NCBI GenBank assembly: GCA_000181795.3
Contig: CM012953.1
Coordinates: 2,497,151-2,561,150, forward strand
Length of the DNA: 64,000 nucleotides
From: Trichinella spiralis
Lineage: Eukaryota; Nematoda; Enoplea; Trichinellida; Trichinellidae
Reading direction: 5' to 3'
Within the stretch, counting starts at the first letter, position 1. The number at the start of each line of letters is the position of its first letter. Positions 30,503 through 43,800 of this stretch are shown piece by piece. A program made the translations under genes and the position numbers. The notes under the pieces are model-generated. The model was not told the DNA's origin and did not search any database. It saw only the letters and a list, made by a program, of their open reading frames with translations.

Positions 30503-30550
30503 CTCAGTAGCAAATTCAATCTCGTTGAACTGCCCTCAATCCATTATCGT
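30503..30550. repeat. Direct repeat, copy 1 (possible LTR remnant)
   Basis: Shares AACTGCCCTCAAT and flanking sequence with the stretch at 31824-31872 in the same orientation, about 80% identical by eye over 48 bases, on opposite sides of the gag relic. Confidence 0.55.
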
Positions 30551-31823
30551 CCGCACAGTCTGTCCCTCAAAGACAGAGACAAACAGACCAAAACTTTACC
30601 GCATAGAGCTAAAATATACGCTAATACATCGGACAGAACTGGTTAGAGTTTTCCAATGAAAGATCACCTGTACACACAATGAACATGAAGTACTTTGTCA
30701 ATGAAACCTATGCAGCAGAGGATATCAAGGGCGAATCCATCTGTTGCCTGACATCTCCATGTTGCTTGTCTGATGGATGACCTGCTTTCTTCTGCTCTGC
30801 TGTTGAAATTTAAACCAAGTGCTACGGATGTCGACCTCAACTCTTCGAAAGGAGAGCAATTCATCTACATTTCCCTCTTCTTGTGCCGTGGGTGTTCTAA
30901 CTTCGCATCAATCCTCTTGGAAGGCGAACTTGGAGATCAGAAAGGCCTGATGCCCACTTGGATCTCTTCCTAAAGCCTGTAAACCCCGACTGCGCATTTC
31001 TATCTTATCGTTGAATCTCCTCTAAGTGGCAATATCCCAAGTTTCACGCACGGATAATAGGCACTGGGGCTATCTCATGTACTTCTCTATTGTCGCTTTC
31101 GGATTTCTGAAACGATCTTACAGAATGTGCATCACTGCTTCAAAGTTTGCCGCAGTCGTTGGCAAACCTCCAATTTCTGTAGCTGCAGTTCCAATTAGAA
31201 GCAGCAGCAAGTAGTTAAATTTCTCAATATCCAAAACATCCGACTGACTGATGCAGTGAACTTATCGTTTCCAATCTTGTTGACTTCCACTGAACTACTG
31301 AATCTCCAATTTCGGTAATCTGACTCTGGACAAAGCAGCCACATTACTCGTGATAGGCATGTCGGTCTCCTTTTTCCTGACACTGGCATTACCACGTGAC
31401 TCCACCTCAAACCGAAAACCCTTAACTACTGCAATTCTTCTCTTTCATTTATCAGCATAAATGTTTCATCATCAGAATCAATTAAATCAATGAGTTCCTC
31501 GACCACATCGTAGTGTCTTCACTATGAATCTGACAAGTTTCTGAAATTTAGTTGACGTTCTTCAAAAGAGAATTCCATAGCATCTTTCAGACTGCCCATG
31601 TACTTTAATACTCAGCGATTTAACCAGCCTTTTTCCTAAAGTAACTCTTGTTCATGATGATATCATGAAGACTTCTACGGAATTCGTGGAGACAAACTCT
31701 CAACTAGCTGACCACTTTTCCACCATTAGTCGATATCGGCTATCACTCGAATACGGCTCGGAAAATCAAATTGTAAGCGATGAAACAACCATGGCTTACA
31801 CAGGTAAAATGAGCTGCATATGA

Positions 31824-31872
31824 ATTGAGTAAAAAATTCGATCTCATTAAACTGCCCTCAATCTGTTATCGT
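31824..31872. repeat. Direct repeat, copy 2 (possible LTR remnant)
   Basis: Partner of the repeat at 30503-30550; both contain AAACTGCCCTCAAT or AACTGCCCTCAAT followed by a TTATCGT motif. Confidence 0.55.
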
Positions 31873-32701
31873 GAACGCAATCCATCCATCACATTCAGAT
31901 ACTACGTTCAGCGGCATTTATCAACAGCCTGTCAAACAAATTCTTTAAATTCCTCATAACTTTTCGCCTCTAAAAATAGTAACAGGATTCGTCATGCTTT
32001 ACAGTATTCAAATAATAAGGTATAAATGGAATTGTTTTCAACAAATTGCATTTTAAAATATTGATAAAACTAGATTTTTTTAATAAGCAGTTTGAAGCAA
32101 TTTTATCTTTGTATCATGTAAATAAAAACCTAAAATTTATAAATTAATCAAACGCGAAATGCTGCATACACTCTGTGCGATATATTTATACTGAATAATT
32201 TATAAGAAACATTTTATTTGTAATGATTTACTTTAAAAGTATTTTAAATAAGTTTTATTATTACTTTTTTAATGCATTTATTTTCATGATTTTTGAGAAC
32301 CTACATTTACTTAGTTTGGTCATCTATACTGTATTTACAGTGCATCTGTGTTTTCTAGTAACCGAGGTCAAGTTTGTAACTGGTAAATGCATTAGTGCTT
32401 AATATTGCATTTTCAATAACATTTATTTAAATTTAATTAAGTTTTGTAAAGTTATTTTGTTACAAATTTATATTTCTATTCTGTGTCAAAAACTCATTGT
32501 ACTGAAACGACTCGACTAACTTTTTAATATCTTTACTTAACTTTTGATAAAAGCTTTCTCAATATGATTTCTAATGAAATCTTTCAATTATTGGTGTATA
32601 TTTGATATAATGTCATTTCCGTATAGCCACATATATTTACATTTGTCATAGGATAAATATATGGAGGAAATTGATGTTTTATTGATTTGTAGGTATTATT
32701 C

Positions 32702-35385
32702 ATGGCCGATAAATTTCAGTTTAATCCTGACGCTCCTGATTTTATCCCAAGTTTTTCTGTTGTTGCTCGTGAAGCTAATGATGAAACGGCGAACGGTACA
32801 GGTTGATTCACTTTATCATTATTTCGTTATGAAATGTATTTTTAAATATTACTTTTATGAAATAAATTTTAGATCTTGAAGCAACTGATGAATTATCTGC
32901 TGAAGTTTCGATGGATTCTAATGCTAACGTATTAAAAAGTTTAGATTTAAGTGACGAAAGAATTCCTGACGGTATGCACATATTTTTTAATTATTCCATT
33001 CACTGCTTTACTAATTAAATATTGTGTTTTTGGAAATTTTAACTTGACATTTATTGTTCTGTTTACGTAATAGCAATATGAAACTAAATTTACAATGATG
33101 TCAATGTATCTTCTACAATATATCCGATTAAATATTGTAAACTTTTATTTATTAGAGTGGGAAGTGGATGATGAAGCATCAAAAGAAGAGGATGTTGTTG
33201 CTCCATCGAAATCTATTAAAAAGAAGAATACTGCTTTGATTCCGAAGGTGCGCAAAGAATACGTGAATGTGATTTTTATAGGTCACGTCGGTATGAAATT
33301 TTTGCACAAAATTTGAACTTTTTTATTTTATTATTTTAATTTTTCTGTAAGACGCTGGCAAGTCTACCATTGGTGGACATTTGATGTACCTGACAGGTCA
33401 GGTCGATAAACGTACTTTGGAAAAATACGAACGTGAAGCAAAGGAGATGAATCGAGAAAGTTGGTGAGACTGGGAAATATTTTCTTTTGATTTTAACATT
33501 AGATTACTTGACTTGTAAAATTGAAGGTATTTATCGTGGGCTCTCGATACAAATATAGAAGAACGTGAAAAGGGGAAAACTGTTCAAGTAGGAAGAGCAA
33601 ATTTTGAAACTGCAAAGAAACACATAACAATCTTGGATGCTCCAGGACACAAAAGTTTTGTGCCTAACATGATCGGTGGTGCTAGTCAAGCTGATTTAGC
33701 AGTTTTGGTTTGTTGTATTTTAAATTTATATTTAAATTTTCTTTTATTTGAATATTTGATTACTTGTAAAGGTTATATCAGCACGGAAAGGAGAATTTGA
33801 AGCAGGCTTGGAACGAGGCGGACAAACAAGAGAACATGCTGTGTTGGTCAAAACTGCTGGCGTGCGTCATATGATTGTTTTAATCAACAAGATGGACGAT
33901 CCTACTGTGAATTGGGATCTGAAAAGGTAAAGTTTTTTGTAATGAATTTTAATATTTTTCACATTTTTTCTTTACGCAGATATAATGAATGTCGTGACAA
34001 AATTATTCCTGTTTTAAAAAAGGTTGGTTTTGTGCCGGGAAAAGATCTATATTTTATGCCTTGCAGCGGCCAGACTGGAGCATTGCTTAAAGATCCAGTA
34101 TCAGATGATGTATGCCCGTGGTATAGGTGAGAAAGACGTTCGTGTACTTTTTTTTATCTTCATTGTCATTTTGAAATGGTTATTTAGTGGGCCTACTTTT
34201 TTGGAATATTTGGACCAACTTCCGCCTATCAGTCGAGCTCGAGAAGGTGCTGTTAGAGTGGTATTGTTTGACAAATACAACGTAAGCGATGTTTTGAATT
34301 TGAAAACATCTAGTTGAATTTATTATTTTCAGTATATTTGTTTTAGCTTTATAAGATATTATATGTGTATATAGTAAAGTTTATAAACATATTTATGCTA
34401 AAAGGAACATTTTTTTACAACAGCTTTTCTTTGTAAAAGATTTTCAGATATGTGATAAAATATTAAATGGTATGAGAATTTTGGTTTGCTATATAAAGAC
34501 TTGTTTTGTTTAATTTGAATGTAACGTGTGCATTTTTTAGTTATAAATTTTCATTGTTGCTTCTTTTAGGATATGGGTACAGTTGTCATGGGAAAAGTAG
34601 AATCTGGATCGGTTGTAAAAGGCCAGTCATTAGTTGTTATGCCGAATCGAGTAATAAATGAAAAAATCGATTTCATTAATTTTGTTTTTTTATTATTATT
34701 ATTAATTCTTTAGACTCCTGTTCAAGTGTTGCAGTTGTGGTCTGATGATGATGAGGCGGATGAAATCACTCCTGGGGAAAATGTCAAGATAAAGTTGAAG
34801 GGTATCGAAGAAGACGCAGTTTCTTCTGGTTTCGTGTTATGTTCACCGGACGATACTTGCGTTGTTGGTCGTATATTTGATGCGCAAGTAGAATTTTTTT
34901 AGTGAAATTTTGATTTGGTTTGCAGTATTTTTTTCGAATTCAGGTAGTAATTATGGAACATAAGTCGATTATTTGTCCAGGTTATAGCGCAGTGCTTCAT
35001 GTTCATGCTGCTGTGGAGGAAGTATCAGTGAAGGTATTAAATAGTTCAGTTTAAATTGAAATTTATAAAGCGTTTAAAATTTTAAATTAGAATTTAATTT
35101 GTTTGATTGATCGTAAAACTGGAGAAAAATCTACGACAAGGCCGAAATTTGTTAAACAAGATCAAGTTTGTATCATGCGTTTGGAATCGAGCGAATTATT
35201 TTGTTTAGAGCCATTTAACAAATTTCCGCAGATGGGTCGTTTTGTTTTACGTGATGAAGGTAACAACTTGAGCGTTTCATTCTTCTAATTTTTGTTCTGT
35301 AAATTATCAGATACTTAACTTTTTTTATTTATCTGTTTCAGGTCGTACGGTAGCGATTGGTAAAGTACTGAAAATTATCGAATAA
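32702..35385 (+). CDS. GSPT1: Eukaryotic peptide chain release factor eRF3 (GSPT1-type GTPase)
   Basis: Thirteen exons close in phase to 524 residues: 32702-32795, 32873-32971, 33156-33290, 33352-33463, 33527-33707, 33772-33926, 33980-34126, 34188-34281, 34570-34650, 34714-34887, 34944-35033, 35091-35259, 35342-35385. eRF3 is the translational GTPase that works with eRF1 to release the peptide at stop codons. Residues 5-18 ([14 protein letters not shown]) match a PAM2 motif that binds poly(A)-binding protein. The G domain shows P-loop GHVDAGKST (split by an intron), DAPGHKSF and NKMDDP. The C-terminal barrels end [20 protein letters not shown], typical for eRF3. The N-terminal extension (about 100 residues) is short compared with many eRF3 proteins. 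An AG preceded by T-rich sequence ends nine bases before the ATG. Confidence 0.97.
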
Positions 35386-37000
35386 GGTGAATGCAGGATG
35401 CGAATGGAAACAAAAAATTTAGGGATTCTTTCTTTCGTCACTGTTAATTATGTAATTGTTTCATGTTATGGCGTCATATTACAGTTCTTTCAGTCATTCA
35501 AAGAGAAGGTTAATAAATCCTTTTATCGTCTCTTATTTTTGAGAATTAAATTCACAAAGTGTAAATTATTTATTCGCAACTGCAACTGAGAAATACAGGG
35601 ATTAATAAACTGTTCAAGTTAAGAGCTTTCATCTTTTGAGAAAAGCAAAACTTATTAAAGAGATTGTTGAAATAACGGTGTAAATTGTAATTAGCGGCTT
35701 TGTAAATATTTTGTAAGATTTATAAAGAGAATTGTAATGATGAATTTTTCACTTCTCAATTTAGGATATTTTATTCGTTGCATAGAACAAAACGTTTTAT
35801 TTTTTAATAACTTCAAATAGTAGTTTCAGTGATTCACTACTGTTTGTTAATAAACTGATACACGTATGCATTTATAATAGTTATATGCATATGGTTTTCT
35901 AATTATCGGAACTTAAGTGCACAGTAACAAAATACATTTATTTGAACAAATTTTTTTGCTCTTCAAATCGTGAGTTTGAAACCATATCTCTCCAAAGCGC
36001 GAGCAGTTGATTTACACATACATGGTAGGACTTGAGGGAGCTTTCCCTCGAAGTTGGATAAGAATTGATGAAAACGCTGTTCACAAACTTTGCTGACGCT
36101 TTAAGAAAACAGCACAAGCAAATCAGTGATATGATTTACGGTGAAGCAGTAGAAAATGTTACATTGCAATTTACATTTATCATATTTGAATTGAATAATA
36201 ACTTCAACTCTAAATAATTTAATATTATGACCGTTACTTTAAACTCTCCATTGCTGACATGCTTCATTCAAATACTGGCATGCTTCAAATCGCTTGAACG
36301 ATTCATTTCAATCGAAATGCTGTGGTTGGTTTGCCGTAGAACATTATTGAAAATGAATTTTATTATATGTCGCATCCAGAACTAGTCAAATCCGTTGCTT
36401 GAAAACCACTACTCTAATAAACAGCTTTGCACCTCTCGAGTTTGAATGTGTAAGCAACTCAAAACACAATAAAGAAACACATATAGAAACACAGCGCTTA
36501 TCACAGACACAACCATTCGGATCAAGCACATCTCACTGCCAACTGAGCACCACACTCTTTACTACCGTATGCCACCGTAACTTGAATTCAGGTACAAAGC
36601 CACAGGTTCGCCACCGAATGGTTTCCAAGAACATTAATTTGTTAACTCAAGTTTTTCAATAATTTTATTTTTAACAGTGTAAAAATGAATAAATCAATAA
36701 TTTTCAAAAGCATATATTTAATCCTCTAACAAGCATTTGCAAAATAATTTTACTGTTTAATTTTTGGAAGAAATTCAATCTGCATGCAAATGCAAATATC
36801 GAATTCAATAAACTAAAATAATTTTAAAAAAATTAAATTTTAATTTACTGATTTAAATTTTTGATAACATTATTTATCATAGCATTAAGTTTTGATTTTT
36901 GATTAAATGTACTTCATTGTCTTTACACAATTAAAATGGCTTACTGTACTCTGTTAATTCTGTTTTTATATGGCAGTTTTCATTTTAAGCGTTCTGTATA
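35386..37000. other. Intergenic spacer eRF3-SSU72
   Basis: About 1.6 kb, AT-rich, same-strand spacer. A slightly GC-richer patch near 36500-36620 lies in an open frame with no good start or family resemblance. Nothing else recognised. Confidence 0.6.
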
Positions 37001-39404
37001 ATGAACAAATCAAAGAATAGTAATGAGGTAATAAAGTATTTTCAGCTAACTCTAATAGGATCCGTTTATCAGTTTTATTTAATTTTCATTATTTATGATG
37101 TAAATATAGTTTTAATAAAAGAAAAATTTATGTAAAATTATTAAATGCATTCTGTTGTTTATATAAAGCTGCTATTGCTCCATGACGCGCATGTGAAAGA
37201 CGTTGTTACATATTCTATTTTAAGAATGAGGTTTCGAAAGGAAAACTGCGATTTTCTGTCGTTTGCTCAAGTAATATGAATCGTAGTATGGAAGCTCATG
37301 CTATGCTACAGTAATTGATTAAAAGTTTAATGTGATTGAAATTTGCTTTTCCATAGTCGTTTTGTTTCAGAAAGAAAGGCTTTAATGTTCGTTCATTTGG
37401 ATCTGGTTCTCAGGTAAAACTTCCCGGCCCATCGCCTACTGTTCACAACATTTACAGTTTTTCTACACCATACGAAGAAATTTACCAAGACTTAGTTGCA
37501 AAGGACAAAAATTTGTATGATTTTAGCTATTGATTGAGCTCTGTTGATTTATCTGTTTCATTGTTATATAACTGTTCGCAGGTATACACAAAATGGTTTA
37601 TTAAATATGCTTGATCGAAATAGAAGAGTGAAACCGCATCCAGAACGATTTCAAGAATACAAAGGACTGTCTGATGTTATTATATGTTGCGAAGAACGTG
37701 TTTACGATCAAGTTTATGAATGTAATTGGTTTCATCGTTTTTTTGAATTTAGGTTACGTATTAGAAGAAAAAGGAAGATAAATGTTTAAATATCATACCA
37801 ACATTCAGTCCTTTAGATGTACGAAAGCTTCTTATATAGGTTAGCATATAAACTTATACAACCGTACAACATAAAACCATATTATCACATCATATACAAT
37901 GATTTGAAACATCAACAGTGAGTGTTGTTAAATTAGGTGGAGGCTAGTTTGTTGCTGGGACAGTTTATTAGAAGAAATGAAAAATATAGAGGTAATGATT
38001 ATGACAGAAATTAATGAAACAAATTTTTCTATATTTTGTTTATTGCTGCAATACGTGCACAGTTTTACACCTTTTAGAGCATGGTTTGGATTTTAATAGT
38101 AAGTAAATATTCGTGAGGCCATCTAGTTTTTGCTTTCAAAACATTACAAAATTTTAACTACTTTTCAGTGTTCACTAACAGATCTGCATTGATTTTGAAA
38201 TTGTGAAATACTGGTAAAATAAAATTACGATAAGTATTTTTGTATTACAGTATGCTCGAGATAATGAAGTTTATATTTTGAAATCAATTTGTTTAAGTTG
38301 TATGGATGGTTTATTGCTACCTGATTTTGTGAAAAAGCCGCATATTTTAAATAAGAACGCAGATATAAATGTTTGACTTCACAATTTTAATTACACAGAG
38401 ATTAATAATTGTGAAAATTTCTTCGAATTCTCGAACTTTAAATGGCAGGTTGATTTGTATTCACAAAAATGAAATGGTAATTACATATTTACTTTTGTCT
38501 GTTATTTTAAGTGTGAGAAAAATTTTTTAAAGAATTATGTCATTAAGGTTGCTATAAATGTGGAAGAACAGTTTTCGGTAATAAAAAGTGATTTAAGGTT
38601 GTACTGATTTTTATATTCAGTAGAGTATTTTATAAATAAATAAATTCTTGTGAAGCTTATCAAATTTACTAAAAAACTGAGAGAATCAATTTACATTATT
38701 TATTTGAAAAATGTTATGGTTGGTTAAATAGCAAATAGTTTAGAAACGGTATTTGAAGTGATATGTTGAATTATAAGACGAAATGTATTAGAATTTAACA
38801 TACTGCAAAAATAAATAATCTTAATAGTTGAAGGATTTATAAAATTATGCAAGAAATAGTTTAAATTTTGCGTTAAAATATACGGATGTTTAAAAGATGA
38901 AAGATGTTTTATAAAAATAAAATAATTATTTTTTGATGTTTATAGTTTTGATGAACACTGAAATGAAATATTGTCATCTTGTACACATCATTAACATAGA
39001 CATTCGGGATAATCATGAAGAAGCCACCTGTGGAGCTCTTCTATTTTGCCATTTATGCACTTTGGTAAAGAAAATTTTTATTTCACAACTGTATCAGTTC
39101 CTTAAATTCGATGAAGTTGTAAATTATAATGAAATGATTAATAACATAATAGCAGTAGAATTGTTTGATTAAATTGTGGCTTTTTTATATTTTTATATTT
39201 GTATAATATTTTGTATCTGTATAAAAATTATGTGTTATTTAAAAGTTTAAAATGTATTTAAATAGAATGATTATGTAATGTTTTTTGTTGATACAATTTT
39301 AGTTGGAAAAGTCTGCAGATTTGGACAATGAAATTGAAGAAATTCTATCAAATTTTGAAAACATCTGCAAACGAACTATTCTGCATACTGTTTGTTTTCT
39401 TTGA
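37001..39404 (+). CDS. SSU72: RNA polymerase II CTD phosphatase SSU72
   Basis: Six exons: 37001-37027, 37225-37310, 37371-37514, 37582-37721, 38946-39064, 39303-39404, with closing phases, 205 residues (human SSU72 is 194). It dephosphorylates Ser5-P/Ser7-P of the RNA polymerase II CTD and acts in 3'-end processing. The catalytic CX5R loop reads CSSNMNRS (Cys23-Arg29). Other hallmarks are [55 protein letters not shown] (family general-acid region) and the C-terminal RTILHTVCF. The first coding exon is only 27 nt and is inferred because exon 2 has no ATG in frame; ATG at 37001 followed by GTAATA joins it in phase 0. Intron 4 is 1.2 kb and contains coding-like fragments. Confidence 0.95.
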
Positions 39405-39409
39405 ATAAA
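39404..39409 (+). terminator. Polyadenylation signal overlapping the SSU72 stop
   Basis: TGAATAAA: the A of the TGA stop is the first base of AATAAA. Confidence 0.55.
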
Positions 39410-40090
39410 ATTATTATTATTATTATTTTGAAGTTGTGATGTAATTTGATAATTTTTATTTATTTTTTTTGTTTGATATGTGAATAAAAGAGAAGAAAAA
39501 CAGCCGTGCTTTTTGCTTTGCTAGATTTTGAAACAAATTTGTTTGCAACGTTTATTTCATTGTTGCAGCATGTTGATGTTGGTGTTAAATGAATCAAATT
39601 TTAATTATTGCATATTGTGCAGCTTGCATTGAAACGCAATTCTGTTACCAGCGTAAAATTTATTCAAACTGAACGCTGAATGTTGTAAGAAAAATTAATT
39701 GTATTAATATTAATTCAACTGTATTATTTATTTTTTACCTGCAGTTTGCATTATTATTATTCTTCTTATATTATTCAAAGATGTAAGCAGCAGTTGTTGT
39801 TGATTTTGTTTTATTTGAAAAATTTTATATAAAAGGTGAAATTTCATTTCGAAATAACGTGGTGAAAGAGTTAATTTTGTCAAAGTTGAAAAATGTCAAA
39901 CTTTTTCCCCTTTCATCGATGATATAATTTTTTCACAGGAAAGAGGCATTTAGAAAAAACTTAACAAAAAACAGCTAATAATAATAATAATCAAGTAATA
40001 ATAATGTTTTTATTCTATTGCCTTTGCACAATAAAAATATGAAACAATCAGTCTAGATGGAAAGAGTTCGTTATGAAACAACATAATTAT

Positions 40091-40815
40091 TCATTTTTTC
40101 TTAAACTTCTGCAACACTTTGCCCGTCTTTTTCAAATCCTCCTTGATATCTCGATTCGCATCAGATACGAGTGATTTGTAATCGTCGAAATCTTTCACCG
40201 TCGAACACAGCTCACCTCGGACGTCGTCCAACTGCTGCTGAAGTTCTTGAACCATTTGTTGCAGATGTTTATTCTAAATAAAGAGAACATACAGTACAAA
40301 TTCAAATAAAAAAGTAAACAAAAAAACAGACAAACAACCTCAATAAGTATATCATCCAATGATCCGTTGGTATCGCGAATGCATGCACCAATGCTGACGT
40401 TACAAGTGCGCACATTTTCAAGTGAACATTTCAGATCTTTTATCAATTTTGATAAATTCATTTGTTGTTCTTTGGGCTGAATAAATGAAAATTAAATTTT
40501 AAATAACCACAACCAGAACAATAATAACCTTGCTCGATTCGCTCAAAAATTTCACAAATTGATTCATTGCGATGGAAATATTTTTCTGACTCGATGTCAA
40601 CAATTCTGCCAAATCGTCCATTACTATAATTGTTGATTTATGATGAGAAATTCTATTCAAAAATTTGAAATAGAACAACAAACTTTTCATTGTTTTATCC
40701 GCTGTTGGTGTAGTTGTTGTATTCAATTTATCCATCGTTGCGTTGCTGCTGCTTGGAGCAATGTTGATATTATCCGATGGATTATTATTGCTGGCATTTT
40801 CTTTTTCCAAAATTC

Positions 40816-40859
<44 letters not shown>

Positions 40860-43800
40860 GGGATAATCGATTTGTCGGCTTTTTCATTGTTGATCGCCTG
40901 TTGCAGTATTTCAATTTTCAATTTTGCCAAATCGTATTTTTTCTGAAAATCCAAACAGCGTTTCTTCCAACAAGACTGATCGTCTACAGTAGCCTCGATG
41001 GTACGCACGTATTCGGCCAGACGTTCGTTGTTCCGTTCCAATTGTTCAATAGTAGCGCTGAGCTGCTTTTCACGTTGATCACTGGAACGTAGAAGCATCT
41101 CAACCCGATCCAGACGATCCAAATCTGTCAACGAGCTGTTATTCGTCGTCGCCAATTTCACCTCTTCTTCGCCAATTAGTAGATATTTTTCAAACTGCTT
41201 GAATTTCCCTTTCACCAGTTTGATATACTTTTCCAATTTGGCATTTCGTTCCTTCAAACCGACATCCGCCGACACTTCCAACATTCCTTTCCCATCAACT
41301 GCAGTCGTTCCGTTCGTTGTGCAATTTTTCTTCGGTTCACTTTTCAAACTTTCCTAATCATCATACACACACATTCATTCATTCATCATTCAGAAAAATT
41401 ACTATTGGTAACACCAACAAACCTTGGCAGAATCAACTGTTTCATCAGCATTATTATTAGTATTGTTGTCAATTTTGAATATTGCATTCGCTGCACTGAT
41501 GCACATTTTCAACGCAATTGCCATTTTTCGTAATTCTTCTTCAAACTCTTCTGCCAATAAATAATCCTGTCGAAAATCAAATTCACTTCATATTCCAATT
41601 CAAATTTTTACAATCATACCCGACATCTACACCAAGCTCTGACAGTTGACAGTAAACTTTTCAATTCTGTCATTAATATTGTTTCTGGCTTCACAGATAA
41701 ATTTGCCACATTTATCGAACAACTTTCGTTCTCTTCTTCATTGTCATCATCTTGTTGTTCGACACCATTCGTGGAATGAATTGTATTCTTCTGAGATATC
41801 AGAGGTAGAACTGTCTCGCACATATTCGTAAGCAAATTTCCAATATATTCATCCCTCTTCGAATCGCTGATATCATTCTTCTGAGTTATCTGTAAAAAAA
41901 AGAAAAGAAAAGATTTTCGGTTTTCCTAATTTTTTTTCCCTTTTATTATTTTTTTCACTTCTTCCAACAAAATCATCTCACCTGAGCAAATAGATCTAAC
42001 ATTTGAATAAAGTTGCACGAAAAATTCGGCAACCAACCGTACCGCTCTGTCACCAAATTTGGCCAATCAAATGAAATCGGATCGAAAGATAGTTTACAAA
42101 GAACTGCTTTGTCCTGTGAAGTTTCGATCACTACTTCCGTTTCAACTGCCTGAAATAGCAAAAAAAATAAAAGAATATTAAAATAAACAATTTCATATCG
42201 TCGAAATAAATACACCTTATCTACAGAGAATTCCTTTTTCGACAAAAATGTATCCAATTCCAATTTTAAGCAATCGATCATTCTGAGAAAAAGAGACAAA
42301 TATTATTTCTTTTCAAGAAACATAAAATAATTAATAAATTATACTTTTGTCTAGACTTGAGCAAACCGTCCAATTCTTCAATGTGCTTATCCCTGGAGTC
42401 GAGGTGCTGGCGCAACTGTTTAATCTCATCTTCTGCTTCAACAATATGCAAAAACATATTATCCGTACCACCACCACCATCACCACCGTTGATCAATGAA
42501 TGAGAAAATGAGTTTCCTAGAAAAAAAAAACCATTGATAATGATGTTCGTTTGAAAAAAAAATTAAACAATTGTGTTTTCCCACCTTCCAAAAGTGATAT
42601 AAATGCTGCAGTTGCGTTCAAATTTTCCAAAATATCCTCATTCAGCGTTGATAAGCCAGCAATAGTGCTCAATTCGTTGCCATTTGCGTTTGCCAATTTC
42701 ATTCTCACCGCCTAAAATTGTATTCAAATTTCAACAATTCAAAGCAATCACAAACAAACAAACAAACAAAATTCAAAATTACATTCAAAGCAGCAGCGGA
42801 ACTTTTCAAACGCGAATACAAATCTTTCGTTCGATCATAAATTTGACGCAATTTGGTCTGAAATTCAGATTGAATTTCGGGAAAAGCAGAAGCTGAATTT
42901 TCCATTGTCATCTTGGCAAAATTGCCATCCAACAATTCCGAATGTCTACTGCTAAACGACTGCCAATCGCTGTTCCAAGATTTGGAACTACTGTTGAAAA
43001 ATTTTTCCCTTATATGAATAATCACTTTTTCACGCTTTATACGTTTCTGGCGTTCTTTCTCCACTTCCATTTTCAGTCGATCAATTTCCTCAAAAAAAAG
43101 AACAATTTCTTCCAATCACAAGCAGATATTTGAATTAGAAAAAAAACAATAAAACACCTCTTCTGAAGAAACAGCATGTGATTCGTTCGTTTCCAAATTT
43201 GTCACCAATTTCGGAAGCTTCTCATCGGAAGCTAATTTCAAATCTGCCAAAGTTTCTTTCCACATGACGGCATTTTTTTCCGCGTGTCGAAGCTGCTTTT
43301 CCAATTCTTCCATTTCAAAGTTGTGCTTTTTTTCGAGCAATTCCAATTCTCCTTTGACTTTCTTACATTCTATCTGAATACAATAATTTCATCCATTTCA
43401 TAAATAAAATGATAAATACATAAAATATTTTATAATTTTTGTACGCAATTTTCAAGAGCTTCCACATCAATATTGGCGTATTGTTTTAATTTGTTGCATT
43501 TTTCGTCCAATTCTGCTTCTAAATGAGCTATTCTTGTCTTCAAATCCAAAATAATGCTTAAATTGCAATATGTACTATTTATTATCGAAATTGAAAACAA
43601 ATTACTCATCTCCTTACGCTTCGTTTTTGCTCATCAAAACCATGCCCTCACTGCCATCGTCGTCGCACATAGAACCATTCACCGCTTTATATTGTTCCAA
43701 TAAAATATTGTAACTAAGCTGTAATTTCTTTAACATCTCATCGTATTCTTCTTTCTCTTCTTGTAAATTCTCGCATTTCTTCAAATTTAAAACTTTTTCA

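Larger units (their letters stand above)
30500..31880 (-). pseudogene. BEL/Pao retrotransposon gag relic
   Basis: Read on the minus strand, short pieces in changing frames resemble the DUF1759 gag-type domain of BEL/Pao elements: a LPKLEI-like piece near 31290-31316, EKFNYLLLLLIG near 31200-31240, TTAANFEAVMHIL near 31125-31165 and FRNPKATIEKYM near 31074-31115. They appear in the family order but are separated by stops and frameshifts, so nothing is translatable. The region is GC-richer than its surroundings. Two related copies of a roughly 48-bp sequence bracket it (30503-30550 and 31824-31872) and may be remains of long terminal repeats. No protease, reverse transcriptase or integrase was recognised. 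Confidence 0.7.
28443..32701. other. Intergenic region with repeat relics
   Basis: Spacer of about 4.3 kb between the divergent starts of SKI3 (minus) and eRF3 (plus). It holds an imperfect inverted repeat (29411-29990) and a broken BEL/Pao gag relic (30500-31880). No intact gene is seen. Confidence 0.7.

Noticed and set aside
36399-36662. An 87-codon open frame between eRF3 and SSU72
   Set aside because: It starts at TTG, resembles no family and has no splice support.
40723-41092. Open frames rich in isoleucine or leucine on both strands
   Set aside because: Alternate-frame readings of the ATT repeat inside the CM1 gene.
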